From positions 2,418,001-2,482,000 of the forward strand of contig OY770021.1 in NCBI GenBank assembly GCA_963669315.1: DNA of 64,000 bases, read 5' to 3'. A program made the translations under genes and the position numbers. Position 1 is the first letter of the stretch; each line of letters begins with the position of its first letter. The stretch comes from SZUA-547 sp963669315. Its GTDB lineage: Bacteria > Pseudomonadota > Alphaproteobacteria > Rhodobacterales > Rhodobacteraceae. The notes under the pieces were generated by a model. That model saw only the letters and a list, made by a program, of their open reading frames with translations, was not told where the DNA came from and did not search any database. Shown here piece after piece: positions 42,537 through 50,110 of the stretch.

Positions 42537-43136
42537 ATGCCGATCCTCTCCGAACTGCCGATCCGGGGCCGCGTGTCCTATTTGGGCGTAGTACGCGATC
42601 GGGATGTCACGCTCTGCTCTGATCCTCTGGATCGCGTCGAGGTCGATCTAGGCGGCTTGAAGGGCGAATGGCATGGCGGGTTGACCCGCCCATCTTGCGG
42701 GCGGGTGACGAACCAGTATCCGCGCGGCACCAAGATCCGGAACACGAGACAGGTGACGATCCTGTCGATGGAAGAGCTTGCGGCGACCGCCGCGGCGATG
42801 GATCTCCCAGAGATCAAACCGGAATGGGTCGGGGCCAATCTTGTCCTTCAAGGCGTACCGAATCTGACCAAGCTGACGCCCAATACGCGCCTGATGTTCG
42901 AAGGGGGCGTGTGTCTGACCGTCGATCTGGAGAACGGGTCCTGCCGCTTCCCGGCTGAGGTGATCGAGGAGCATCATCCGGGAAAAGGCATGCGCTTCGC
43001 CAAATGCGCCCTTGGTCGGCGCGGTCTGACCGCCTGGGTGGAGAAGACCGGCGAGATCGCGGTTGGCGAAGAGGTTCGGGTGTTTCTGCCGCCCCAGCGG
43101 ATTTACGCGCCTGCATTGGCGGAGACCGCGAAGTGA
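42537..43136 (+). CDS. MOSC domain protein
   Basis: A 199-residue protein of the MOSC (molybdenum cofactor sulfurase C-terminal) family. LGGLKGEWHGGLTRPSCGRV, RNTRQVTILSMEEL, GANLVLQGVPNLTKL and the conserved Cys in NGSCRFPAEVI are family marks; the Cys may carry sulfur or bind the cofactor. ATG 42537 has GGAG six bases upstream. Members sulfurate or bind molybdenum cofactor, or reduce N-hydroxylated bases with a partner. It may use cofactor made by the mob/moe genes 33 kb away. Confidence 0.9.
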   Translation: MPILSELPIRGRVSYLGVVRDRDVTLCSDPLDRVEVDLGGLKGEWHGGLTRPSCGRVTNQYPRGTKIRNTRQVTILSMEELAATAAAMDLPEIKPEWVGANLVLQGVPNLTKLTPNTRLMFEGGVCLTVDLENGSCRFPAEVIEEHHPGKGMRFAKCALGRRGLTAWVEKTGEIAVGEEVRVFLPPQRIYAPALAETAK

Positions 43137-43186
43137 TTCGGTTTTTTGAGTTCGGCTGTCCGCGTTGACGCCAAACGGCGCCGACG

Positions 43187-43227
43187 ATCAGAACCGTGGA
43201 GTTCGCTTCGGAACCGAGGTTTCTGAT
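43187..43227 (+). promoter_or_regulatory. nested hairpin upstream of fhs
   Basis: ATCAGAACC (43187-43195) pairs with GGTTTCTGAT (43218-43227) with one bulged base, enclosing GTTC/GAAC (43201-43204, 43211-43214). No T-run follows. It lies about 160 bases before the fhs ATG and could be the end of the upstream transcript or part of a leader. Confidence 0.35.
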
Positions 43228-43259
43228 GTGAAACGCTAACTATCTAATTTGTTGAAGTA

Positions 43260-43288
43260 ATGTCGCACATTTATCAGACCATGTCGCA
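43260..43288 (+). promoter_or_regulatory. direct repeats upstream of fhs
   Basis: ATGTCGCA occurs at 43260-43267 and again at 43281-43288, exactly 21 bases apart, that is two DNA turns. They lie about 100 bases before the fhs start. Same-face spacing suggests a dimeric activator or repressor. I cannot name the protein. Confidence 0.4.
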
Positions 43289-43383
43289 TTCTTGGCTTGA
43301 AGAACCTCCATCATATCGCAAGCTGGCGGTTCTGAAGTATGACGATCCATGAACGGGATGGGTCTAACCGGAGCGCCGCGACA

Positions 43384-45060
43384 ATGGACTTTAAATCTGA
43401 CATAGAAATTGCTCGCGAAGCCTCCAAGAAGCCGATTGAGGAAATCGGAGCCAGGCTCGGCGCGCCCGCCGAAGCGTTGCTGCCCTTCGGGCATGACAAG
43501 GCCAAAATCTCGGCGGAGTTCATCGCATCGCTTGAGGGTCGCCCCGATGGCAAGCTGATCCTGGTGACGGCGGTCAATCCGACCCCTGCGGGAGAGGGCA
43601 AGACCACGACCACGGTCGGCCTCGGCGACGGGTTGAACCGGATCGGCAAGAAGGCGGCGATCTGCCTGCGCGAGCCCAGCCTCGGCCCCTGTTTCGGCAT
43701 GAAGGGCGGCGCGGCGGGCGGCGGCTACGCTCAGGTCGTGCCGATGGAGGACATCAACCTCCACTTCACCGGCGATTTTCACGCCATCACCAGCGCCCAT
43801 AACCTGCTGTCGGCCATGATCGACAACCACGTTTACTGGGGCAATGCGCAGAAAATCGACGTGCGCCGCATCACCTGGCGTCGGGTGATGGATATGAACG
43901 ATCGGGCGCTGCGCGAAATCGTGTCATCCTTGGGCGGGGTCGCCAACGGTTTCCCGCGCGAGGCTGGGTTCGACATCACCGTCGCCTCTGAAATCATGGC
44001 GATCCTTTGCCTCTCAAACGATCTGGCGGACCTGCAGAGCCGTCTGGGCGACATCATCGTCGCCTATCGCCGAGACCGTTCTCCCGTCACCGCGCGCGAT
44101 ATCAAGGCGGACGGCGCGATGACCGTGCTTTTGCAGCAGGCGATGCAGCCCAATCTGGTGCAGACGCTGGAGAACAACCCCGCCTTCATCCATGGCGGAC
44201 CGTTCGCCAATATCGCCCATGGCTGCAATTCTGTCATCGCCACCAAGACTGCGCTGAAACTGGCCGACTACGTCGTCACCGAGGCCGGGTTCGGCGCCGA
44301 TCTTGGGGCCGAGAAGTTTTTCGACATCAAGTGTCGCAAGGCCGGGTTGAAGCCCGCGGCCGCGGTGATCGTGGCGACGATCCGCGCGCTGAAATCCAAT
44401 GGCGGCGTCGGAAAAGACTCGCTGAACGAGGAGAATGTCGCGGCGTTGAAGAAAGGTTGCGTGAATCTCGGTCGCCATATTTCGAATGTGAAGCAGTTCG
44501 GCGTGCCGGTGGTGGTCGCGATCAACCATTTCGTCTCAGACACCGACGCCGAAGTCGCCGCCGTGCGCGAATACTCTGAAGGCCAGGGCGTGGAGGCGAT
44601 CCTCTGTCAGCATTGGGCCCATGGCTCGGCCGGCACGGAGGAGTTGGCGACGCGCATTGCGGAGATGGCCGATTCCGGCGCGTCGCAATTCGCGCCGCTC
44701 TATCGGGATGACATGCCGCTCTTCGAAAAGATTGAAGCCGTCGCCACCCGCATCTACCGGGCCAGCGAGGTGCTCGCCGACAAGAAGATTCGCAACCAGC
44801 TTCGCGATTGGGAGAAGCAGGGCTTTGGCCACCTTCCGGTCTGCATGGCGAAGACGCAGTACTCGTTCTCGACCGATCCGAACCTGAAAGGCGCGCCCGC
44901 CGATCACGGCGTTCCGGTGCGCGAGGTCAGGCTCGCGGCGGGGGCGGGGTTCATTGTCGCCATCTGCGGACAGATCATGACCATGCCGGGTCTGCCCCGC
45001 GTGCCCTCAGCCGAGGCGATCGGTCTGGGAGCGGCAGGGCAGATCGAGGGGCTTTTCTGA
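43384..45060 (+). CDS. fhs: formate--tetrahydrofolate ligase
   Basis: A 558-residue enzyme that uses ATP to load formate onto tetrahydrofolate, feeding C1 units into purine and amino acid synthesis or running in reverse during C1 oxidation. The P-loop TPAGEGKTTTTVGL lies near residue 65, followed by REPSLGPCFGMKGGAAGGGYAQV and the C-terminal LPRVPSAEAIGL. ATG 43384 with GGAG ten bases before it gives the standard length. Its stop overlaps the next start as TGATG. folD lies 500 bases downstream. Confidence 0.97.
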   Translation: MDFKSDIEIAREASKKPIEEIGARLGAPAEALLPFGHDKAKISAEFIASLEGRPDGKLILVTAVNPTPAGEGKTTTTVGLGDGLNRIGKKAAICLREPSLGPCFGMKGGAAGGGYAQVVPMEDINLHFTGDFHAITSAHNLLSAMIDNHVYWGNAQKIDVRRITWRRVMDMNDRALREIVSSLGGVANGFPREAGFDITVASEIMAILCLSNDLADLQSRLGDIIVAYRRDRSPVTARDIKADGAMTVLLQQAMQPNLVQTLENNPAFIHGGPFANIAHGCNSVIATKTALKLADYVVTEAGFGADLGAEKFFDIKCRKAGLKPAAAVIVATIRALKSNGGVGKDSLNEENVAALKKGCVNLGRHISNVKQFGVPVVVAINHFVSDTDAEVAAVREYSEGQGVEAILCQHWAHGSAGTEELATRIAEMADSGASQFAPLYRDDMPLFEKIEAVATRIYRASEVLADKKIRNQLRDWEKQGFGHLPVCMAKTQYSFSTDPNLKGAPADHGVPVREVRLAAGAGFIVAICGQIMTMPGLPRVPSAEAIGLGAAGQIEGLF

Positions 45061-45551
45061 TGTTGCGGAGATTGGCGGCCGCGGTGGTCATCTGCGCCGC
45101 CGCTACAACGCACGCCGTGGCGCTGGAAACGGCGGATAGGTATCAGGGTTATTACTATCCGAAAGTCTCCTCTTCGGAATCGTTTGGACGCCCCCGGCCA
45201 GCCGCGCCGGAGGCGAACCGGGCGGTTCGCGTGATGTTCATCACTCAGATCGCAAAGGCGATGCTGGATGCGCCGGACACGCCGCCCTATGTGCTGTTCG
45301 CCAAAGGCGACGAGGCCGACAAGTTAATCCTGATCGGGTTGGACGATCAGATGTTCAAAACGCTCTATCGCGCGCGGGCGGTGCTTGCGCAGCTGACGTC
45401 CAACGCCCGTGGAACCGAATTTTTCATACGGACCGAGCAGCAGAACACTGCGACTTTCTTCGACCTTCTGGTACTGCTGGGCTTCAAGAGCCTGGTCGTG
45501 TCAGATGGTGAGAGTTGGGCGCACAGGGTGGTGTTCGAAGCCAACCAATAG
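45060..45551 (+). CDS. exported unknown protein between fhs and folD
   Basis: A 163-residue protein with a signal peptide (MLRRLAAAVVICAAATTHA, cleaved near AVA). The mature part contains VRVMFITQIAKAM, LFAKGDEADKLILIGLDD and a segment LFIRTEQQNTATFFDLLVLL-like near residue 120; I do not recognise the family. ATG 45060 shares a base with the fhs stop, so translation is coupled to a cytoplasmic enzyme even though the product is exported. The folD start follows nine bases after its stop. Confidence 0.75.
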   Translation: MLRRLAAAVVICAAATTHAVALETADRYQGYYYPKVSSSESFGRPRPAAPEANRAVRVMFITQIAKAMLDAPDTPPYVLFAKGDEADKLILIGLDDQMFKTLYRARAVLAQLTSNARGTEFFIRTEQQNTATFFDLLVLLGFKSLVVSDGESWAHRVVFEANQ

Positions 45552-45559
45552 GAACAAAA

Positions 45560-46492
45560 TTGAACGAAACGACGACGGAACAGGCCGCAGAGAGCGCGGC
45601 GGTGATTGACGGACGGGCGTTCGCCGCGCGAGTGCGGGGAAAAGTGGCCGCCGGCGTCGCCGCGATGAAGGCGGATCACGGGATCACGCCGGGGCTCGCG
45701 GTTGTGCTGGTGGGCGAAGATCCGGCCAGCGAAGTCTATGTGCGCAACAAGGGCCGACAGACCGTCGAAGCCGGTATGGCGTCCTTTGAGCACAAACTGC
45801 CAGCGGAAACGCCAGAGGCGGATCTTTTGGCGCTGGTCGAGCGGCTGAACGCCGATCCGTCAGTCCACGGAATCCTCGTGCAGCTTCCATTGCCCGATCA
45901 CATGGACGCCGAAAAGGTCATCAATACGATCGCGCCGGAAAAGGACGTCGATGGTTTCCATATTTTGAATGCGGGTCGGCTGGCCACGGGTCAGAAAGCG
46001 ATGGTCCCCTGCACGCCGCTGGGGTGCCTGATGTTGTTGCGTGATCGGCTGGGCGATCTTTCCGGGCTGAACGCTGTCGTGCTTGGCCGGTCGAACATCG
46101 TCGGCAAGCCGATGGCGCAATTGCTGCTGAAAGACAGCTGCACCGTCACCATCGCCCATTCGAGGACGCGCGAGCTGCCTGAGGTCTGCCGCCGCGCCGA
46201 TATTGTCGTCGCCGCCGTGGGGCGGCCCGAAATGGTGAAAGGCGATTGGGTGAAGCCGGGCGCCGCCGTGATCGATGTCGGCATCAACCGCATCCCTGCG
46301 CCGGAGCGCGGCGAGGGACGCACCCGGCTGGTGGGCGATGTCGAGTACGCCTCCGCGTCGGCTGTCGCCGGGGCGATCACGCCGGTTCCGGGCGGCGTTG
46401 GGCCGATGACCATCGCCTGCCTTCTCGCCAATACGCTGACCGCTTGCGCCCGCGCCAACGGGCTGCCCGAGCCCAAGGGCCTGACCGCGTGA
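45560..46492 (+). CDS. folD: bifunctional methylenetetrahydrofolate dehydrogenase/cyclohydrolase
   Basis: A 310-residue enzyme that interconverts 5,10-methylene- and 10-formyl-tetrahydrofolate. Catalytic Lys lies in EVYVRNKGRQ; GILVQLPLPDHM and the NADP-binding VLGRSNIVGKPMAQLLL are diagnostic, and TPVPGGVGPMT ends the fold. The start is TTG 45560, with AGGAAC upstream, since no ATG lies in a suitable place. It works directly with fhs. The stop overlaps the GTG of the next gene. Confidence 0.96.
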   Translation: MNETTTEQAAESAAVIDGRAFAARVRGKVAAGVAAMKADHGITPGLAVVLVGEDPASEVYVRNKGRQTVEAGMASFEHKLPAETPEADLLALVERLNADPSVHGILVQLPLPDHMDAEKVINTIAPEKDVDGFHILNAGRLATGQKAMVPCTPLGCLMLLRDRLGDLSGLNAVVLGRSNIVGKPMAQLLLKDSCTVTIAHSRTRELPEVCRRADIVVAAVGRPEMVKGDWVKPGAAVIDVGINRIPAPERGEGRTRLVGDVEYASASAVAGAITPVPGGVGPMTIACLLANTLTACARANGLPEPKGLTA

Positions 46493-47124
46493 AGCGCGGG
46501 GCGCTTATTGCTCTGGCGTTTCTGGCGATGCTTTCGGGCGCCGAAGCCGCCGAGCCTTTGCGCCTGCCTCCGCCCCAAGGGGTGGACCCGGATGCGGCTG
46601 AGCTTCACTTGCAGCTTTTGCGCATCATCGAGGCGAAGGACGCAGAGGCGCTGTCGGCGTTGGCGGATGCTGACGTCAAGCTCTCCTTCGGCGGGGATTA
46701 TGGACGCGCGACGATGGTCGAATGGGCGGCCGAGGACTGGTTCTGGCCGGAATGGCGCCGCATCACCGCGTATCCTCCGGTATTACACGGACGTGGGGAG
46801 GGCGCGTTTCTCGCCTATCCGTACATATTCATCGACTGGCCGGATCCGCTCGACCCATTCGGCCATGTTGCGACCGGTGAAGGCGCTGTTTTGCGGGCGC
46901 GGCCAGAGACCAATGCGCCAGTCGCCGCCGAGGTCGAATTCGCGATCCTGCAATTGCGCGACGATCAACGGGATGCGCCGGATGGCTGGGCCTGGTTGTG
47001 CATTCAGGGCGGCGACTGCGGTTACGCCGAAAAAAGCGATTTCGCCAGTCCGATCGACTGGCGCGCGATTTTCATTTTCGAGGATGGAAATTGGCGTATG
47101 ACCGCCTTTATCGCCGGAGACTAA
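46489..47124 (+). CDS. exported SH3-like domain protein
   Basis: A 211-residue protein with a signal peptide (MKRGALIALAFLAMLSG, cleaved after AEA). The first mature half resembles an NTF2-like or helical unit; the second has an SH3b-like stretch (EGAVLRARPETNAPVAAEV, WAWLCIQGGDCGYAEKSD). GTG 46489 overlaps the folD stop. A repeat of the fhs arrangement, it places another exported product in a folate operon. Cell-wall binding is possible for SH3b but unproved. Confidence 0.78.
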   Translation: MKRGALIALAFLAMLSGAEAAEPLRLPPPQGVDPDAAELHLQLLRIIEAKDAEALSALADADVKLSFGGDYGRATMVEWAAEDWFWPEWRRITAYPPVLHGRGEGAFLAYPYIFIDWPDPLDPFGHVATGEGAVLRARPETNAPVAAEVEFAILQLRDDQRDAPDGWAWLCIQGGDCGYAEKSDFASPIDWRAIFIFEDGNWRMTAFIAGD

Positions 47125-47141
47125 GGCCGGACGCGGCGGCG

Positions 47142-48191
47142 TCAGACCACGCCGGTCGTCAACAGGTCCAGAACCGGCGATGTCAGTATCGGCGCGGCTG
47201 TCGCCAGTGCGGCGCCGAACCCGTCACGCGGCGCGAAACGCAGGTTCTCATCATCGATCCATTTGCCGATCTTTTGCTTGGACTCGGCTTTGCGTTCGGC
47301 CATCCGATAGACGTCGCGCCGATGGGAAAGCACCGCAGGCGTCACCGCCGCGATAAGGGCCATCGTGTAGACCAGCCCCCAATACCCCGACGCCATCGAA
47401 ACCATGTCGCCATAGGCCTTCGCCGCGGTCTCATCCAGCATGGACGCCGGCCAGTGATAAAACGCGCGGTTCGCCGCCACGGACAGGGTCATCACCGCTG
47501 CGCTGAAGGCCAGCGTCATCTGGAGCGCTTGCTTGCGGCGGCGCAGCGCCCCGGCGCCCTTCGTGACCGGCCATGCCAGTATCGCGAGATTGGTGGCGAG
47601 CGCGGTGACGCCGATCATGCCGAGCGTCGCCGTTATCGCCGCCAGCCATGCGAACTTATGGGCGCCGTCCGAAGCGTTCAGCCGCTCCAGCACATGATCG
47701 ACCGCGATCAGCCGCATCAGTTCTCCGGCGCTGAACTTGGCGGAGATCAGTTGCTCGGCCAATTGCGATACTGGGAACATCTTTAGCCCGACGAGCCAGG
47801 CGTTGGCGGTTTCGTCCGAGACGAAAATCGCACATCCGAGCAGCAAGCACATGGCGACGACGGCCGGGCGAAGACGCCGCGGCGCCGCGAAAAATGCGTA
47901 GAGAAATCCGCAGAACGCCGCGACAATGACCAGCAGAGAGGCGAATGCGTATTGAATTTGCGCAGGAGTCTCGGCCAGCAGACGCGCTTCGTTCAACTGG
48001 ATCGTTTCGGTGATCTTGAGCGCCGTGATCACATCATCTCCGGGCAGGAACAGGCGCGCATACCAGTCTATCGCCAGCGCCGCGAAGATCGGCAACGCGA
48101 TGGCGAGGATCGAATAGACCGCGTCATTCGCCAGGCTCGGTTCAGGCGGCGGCGCAGGTTCCGCGTCTTTTGGGCGTGCTGTTTGCTCCAT
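47142..48191 (-). CDS. unknown multi-spanning membrane protein
   Basis: A 349-residue protein with about six membrane helices (first near residue 25, SILAIALPIFAALAIDWYA, then pairs near 90, 110, 195, 235 and 280) and cytoplasmic ends. I do not recognise the family; a long amphipathic helical loop separates the second and third pairs. ATG 48191 is used because the upstream extension is Cys/His-rich and unlike coding sequence here. It converges on the SH3-like gene with 17 bases between stops. Confidence 0.65.
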   Translation of the reverse strand: MEQTARPKDAEPAPPPEPSLANDAVYSILAIALPIFAALAIDWYARLFLPGDDVITALKITETIQLNEARLLAETPAQIQYAFASLLVIVAAFCGFLYAFFAAPRRLRPAVVAMCLLLGCAIFVSDETANAWLVGLKMFPVSQLAEQLISAKFSAGELMRLIAVDHVLERLNASDGAHKFAWLAAITATLGMIGVTALATNLAILAWPVTKGAGALRRRKQALQMTLAFSAAVMTLSVAANRAFYHWPASMLDETAAKAYGDMVSMASGYWGLVYTMALIAAVTPAVLSHRRDVYRMAERKAESKQKIGKWIDDENLRFAPRDGFGAALATAAPILTSPVLDLLTTGVV

Positions 48192-48285
48192 GACCCGATG
48201 CTGACACAGAGATGCGCATGTGTCAGCCGCGGGGCGACCATTGGTGAGCGTCATTCAATCGCAGGGCCGTCATCGCGGAGGCCCG

Positions 48286-48828
48286 TCAGCCATATATCTT
48301 CTCAAGATCGCGCCATACAAAAGCGGTTTCGCTGAGCGCATCGTCGCCGACCCGGATCGGCCGGGTCGCGTCCGGCTCCGCTCCCATTGCGCGATAGAAC
48401 GCGGTCGCCGGGGCGTTGTCCGTCAGCGCCCAGACATCCGCCGAACGGCAACCCGCCTGCATCATCGTGCGGGCCAACGCCAAGAGGATGCGCCGCCCGA
48501 GCCCGCGCCGCTGGGCTGCGCGCAGAATGTAAAGCGCGTAGACCTCGCCATCCCAGATGCGGTCATCCTCTCGCTGCGGACCGCCAGAGCCGAAACCGAC
48601 AATATCTCCCGCTTCGTTAGTCGCGACCAGAACCGCGCCTCCGGGTCGAGGGATCAGGATTTGTCTGCGCCAGATGCGGGCCCGCGAATTGACGGACATG
48701 CGCGACAGAGTTCGGTCGGAGATCAATCCGCGATAGGATTCACGCCAGCTGGCGATGTGGACTTTCGCGATGGCCTGTTCTTCTCCGCGCCGCGCGGGGT
48801 GTATCTCGAACGGGTCTTGCGCGCTCAT
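48286..48828 (-). CDS. GNAT family acetyltransferase
   Basis: A 180-residue acetyltransferase. The acetyl-CoA loop is AAQRRGLGRRILLAL near residue 113 and the C-terminal half has ADVWALTDNAPATAFYRAMG, the usual GNAT ending. The N-terminal AIAKVHIASWRESYRGLI is the motif of one common GNAT subgroup. Its ATG overlaps the stop of the pdeM-like gene as ATGA, so the two are coupled. Substrate unknown. Confidence 0.9.
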   Translation of the reverse strand: MSAQDPFEIHPARRGEEQAIAKVHIASWRESYRGLISDRTLSRMSVNSRARIWRRQILIPRPGGAVLVATNEAGDIVGFGSGGPQREDDRIWDGEVYALYILRAAQRRGLGRRILLALARTMMQAGCRSADVWALTDNAPATAFYRAMGAEPDATRPIRVGDDALSETAFVWRDLEKIYG

Positions 48829-49541
48829 CGGGAAAGCGCGCTGACGGGAATGGCCGAGACGCCGTTCCCCAGCAGCAAAGCGGTCGCGTTCGGCCCGACC
48901 AGCCCGGCGATGGCGGGATCACGCACCGACAGACCGCCAGTGTAGGCGCCGAACGCGGGCATGATCAGGCGGCCGGCGCCGAGGACGAAGCAGGCTCGGG
49001 AAATCCGCCGCCCTTTCAGGGTCAGCCGCGCCTTGGGGTGATAATGGCCGGACACCTCGCCATTTCCTCCCGCCGCCGCGATGTGTCGGAAAGTCAGCGC
49101 CTCGCGCCGGGCTTCGGACACTGTCGCGCCGCCGATCTCGATCGGGGCGGGGTCATGATTGCCGGTGATCCAGGTCCAGCGCCGCCCCGCCATCAGCGTG
49201 GAGAGTGTTTCGCGCTCCGCCCGGTCAAGTCCCTCGGCGGCGGCGGCATCGTCGAAGCTGTCGCCGAGGCAAATCACCTCATCCGGGCGATGACGCGCGA
49301 TCTCATCGGCGAGGCGCTGCAGCGTGTCCCGCGTTTCATAGGGCGGCAACAGCGCGCCGCCGCGCCGGGCCAGGCGCTCCGACTTGCCGAGATGCAGGTC
49401 GGCGACGCAGAGGATGCGCTGATCCTCCCACCACAAAGCGCCTGTCGGCGTCGCTGTGAGACGCGCGCGCGCCAGTTGAAAGTTCAGCGATCCGTCGAAA
49501 CCGGGTCCTGGTCCCGCCGCTCTGGCGTCAGACGCGGTCAT
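48825..49541 (-). CDS. pdeM: ligase-associated DNA damage response endonuclease PdeM
   Basis: A 238-residue calcineurin-like metallophosphoesterase. Metal motifs are VADLHLGKSE, LGDSFDD, ITGNHDP and SGHYHPK in order, matching the PdeM family found beside an Lhr-type helicase, an MBL-fold exonuclease and an ATP-dependent ligase. Here the helicase lies just upstream, separated by a RibD-like gene, while the nuclease and ligase are missing from this window. ATG 49541 lies inside the 3' end of the preceding gene. It is followed by the coupled GNAT gene. Confidence 0.88.
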   Translation of the reverse strand: MTASDARAAGPGPGFDGSLNFQLARARLTATPTGALWWEDQRILCVADLHLGKSERLARRGGALLPPYETRDTLQRLADEIARHRPDEVICLGDSFDDAAAAEGLDRAERETLSTLMAGRRWTWITGNHDPAPIEIGGATVSEARREALTFRHIAAAGGNGEVSGHYHPKARLTLKGRRISRACFVLGAGRLIMPAFGAYTGGLSVRDPAIAGLVGPNATALLLGNGVSAIPVSALSR

Positions 49542-50046
49542 AGACGAGCCTCGCGACATCGGCTCCCGCGGGCTCGCAGGCGGAGAGGGTGAACGCCGCC
49601 GCATGGCCAGGCGTCGGAAACAGGGGCACGCCGTCGCCCAGGATCACCGGAATGACGGCAAGCTCAAGACGATCGACGCGGTTCAACGCCAACAAGTCGC
49701 GGATCAGATGGCCGCCGCCTTCAACCCAGATGCGCTGGTAGTCCGCGCCCTCAATCTCGGCGATCACGTCTGCAAGCGGCGCATTTCGCACCTCCACGCA
49801 AGCGGGCGGATTCGTTAACGGGCGCGACGTCATCACGATGGTTGGCTTGTCTCCGTAAGGCCAGTCGCCAAATCCGAGCACCGCATCATAGGTCGCTCGT
49901 CCCATCAGGATCGTATCCACCGACCCGAGAAACGCGCCAAAATCGAAGCCCGAAGGTTGATGCGCGTCCAGCCAGCCGACGCCGCCCTCCGCATCGGCGA
50001 TCATGCCGTCCAGGGATGTCGCGATGTAGACGTGAAAGAGGGCCAT
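49528..50046 (-). CDS. RibD C-terminal/dihydrofolate reductase-like protein
   Basis: A 172-residue protein of the RibD_C/DHFR-fold family, such as the YwjB-type reductases. VYIATSLDGMIAD is the N-terminal signature, followed by LMGRATYDAVLGFG and the cofactor loop IWVEGGGHLIRDLL, then LELAVIPVILGDGVPLF. These proteins reduce folate- or flavin-precursor-like compounds with NADPH; the real substrate is unknown. Its 3' end overlaps pdeM by 14 bases, placing it firmly within the helicase-pdeM operon. Confidence 0.88.
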   Translation of the reverse strand: MALFHVYIATSLDGMIADAEGGVGWLDAHQPSGFDFGAFLGSVDTILMGRATYDAVLGFGDWPYGDKPTIVMTSRPLTNPPACVEVRNAPLADVIAEIEGADYQRIWVEGGGHLIRDLLALNRVDRLELAVIPVILGDGVPLFPTPGHAAAFTLSACEPAGADVARLVYDRV

Positions 50047-50110
50047 GCCGCGCTCAGAATTTGGGAGTTGCGCGATTGAATGTTCCTGATTTGTGCCCGC
50101 TGCGCAAGCC

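Noticed and set aside
43140..43150. Terminator after the MOSC gene
   Set aside because: A T6 run is present, but the only stem before it is four base pairs.
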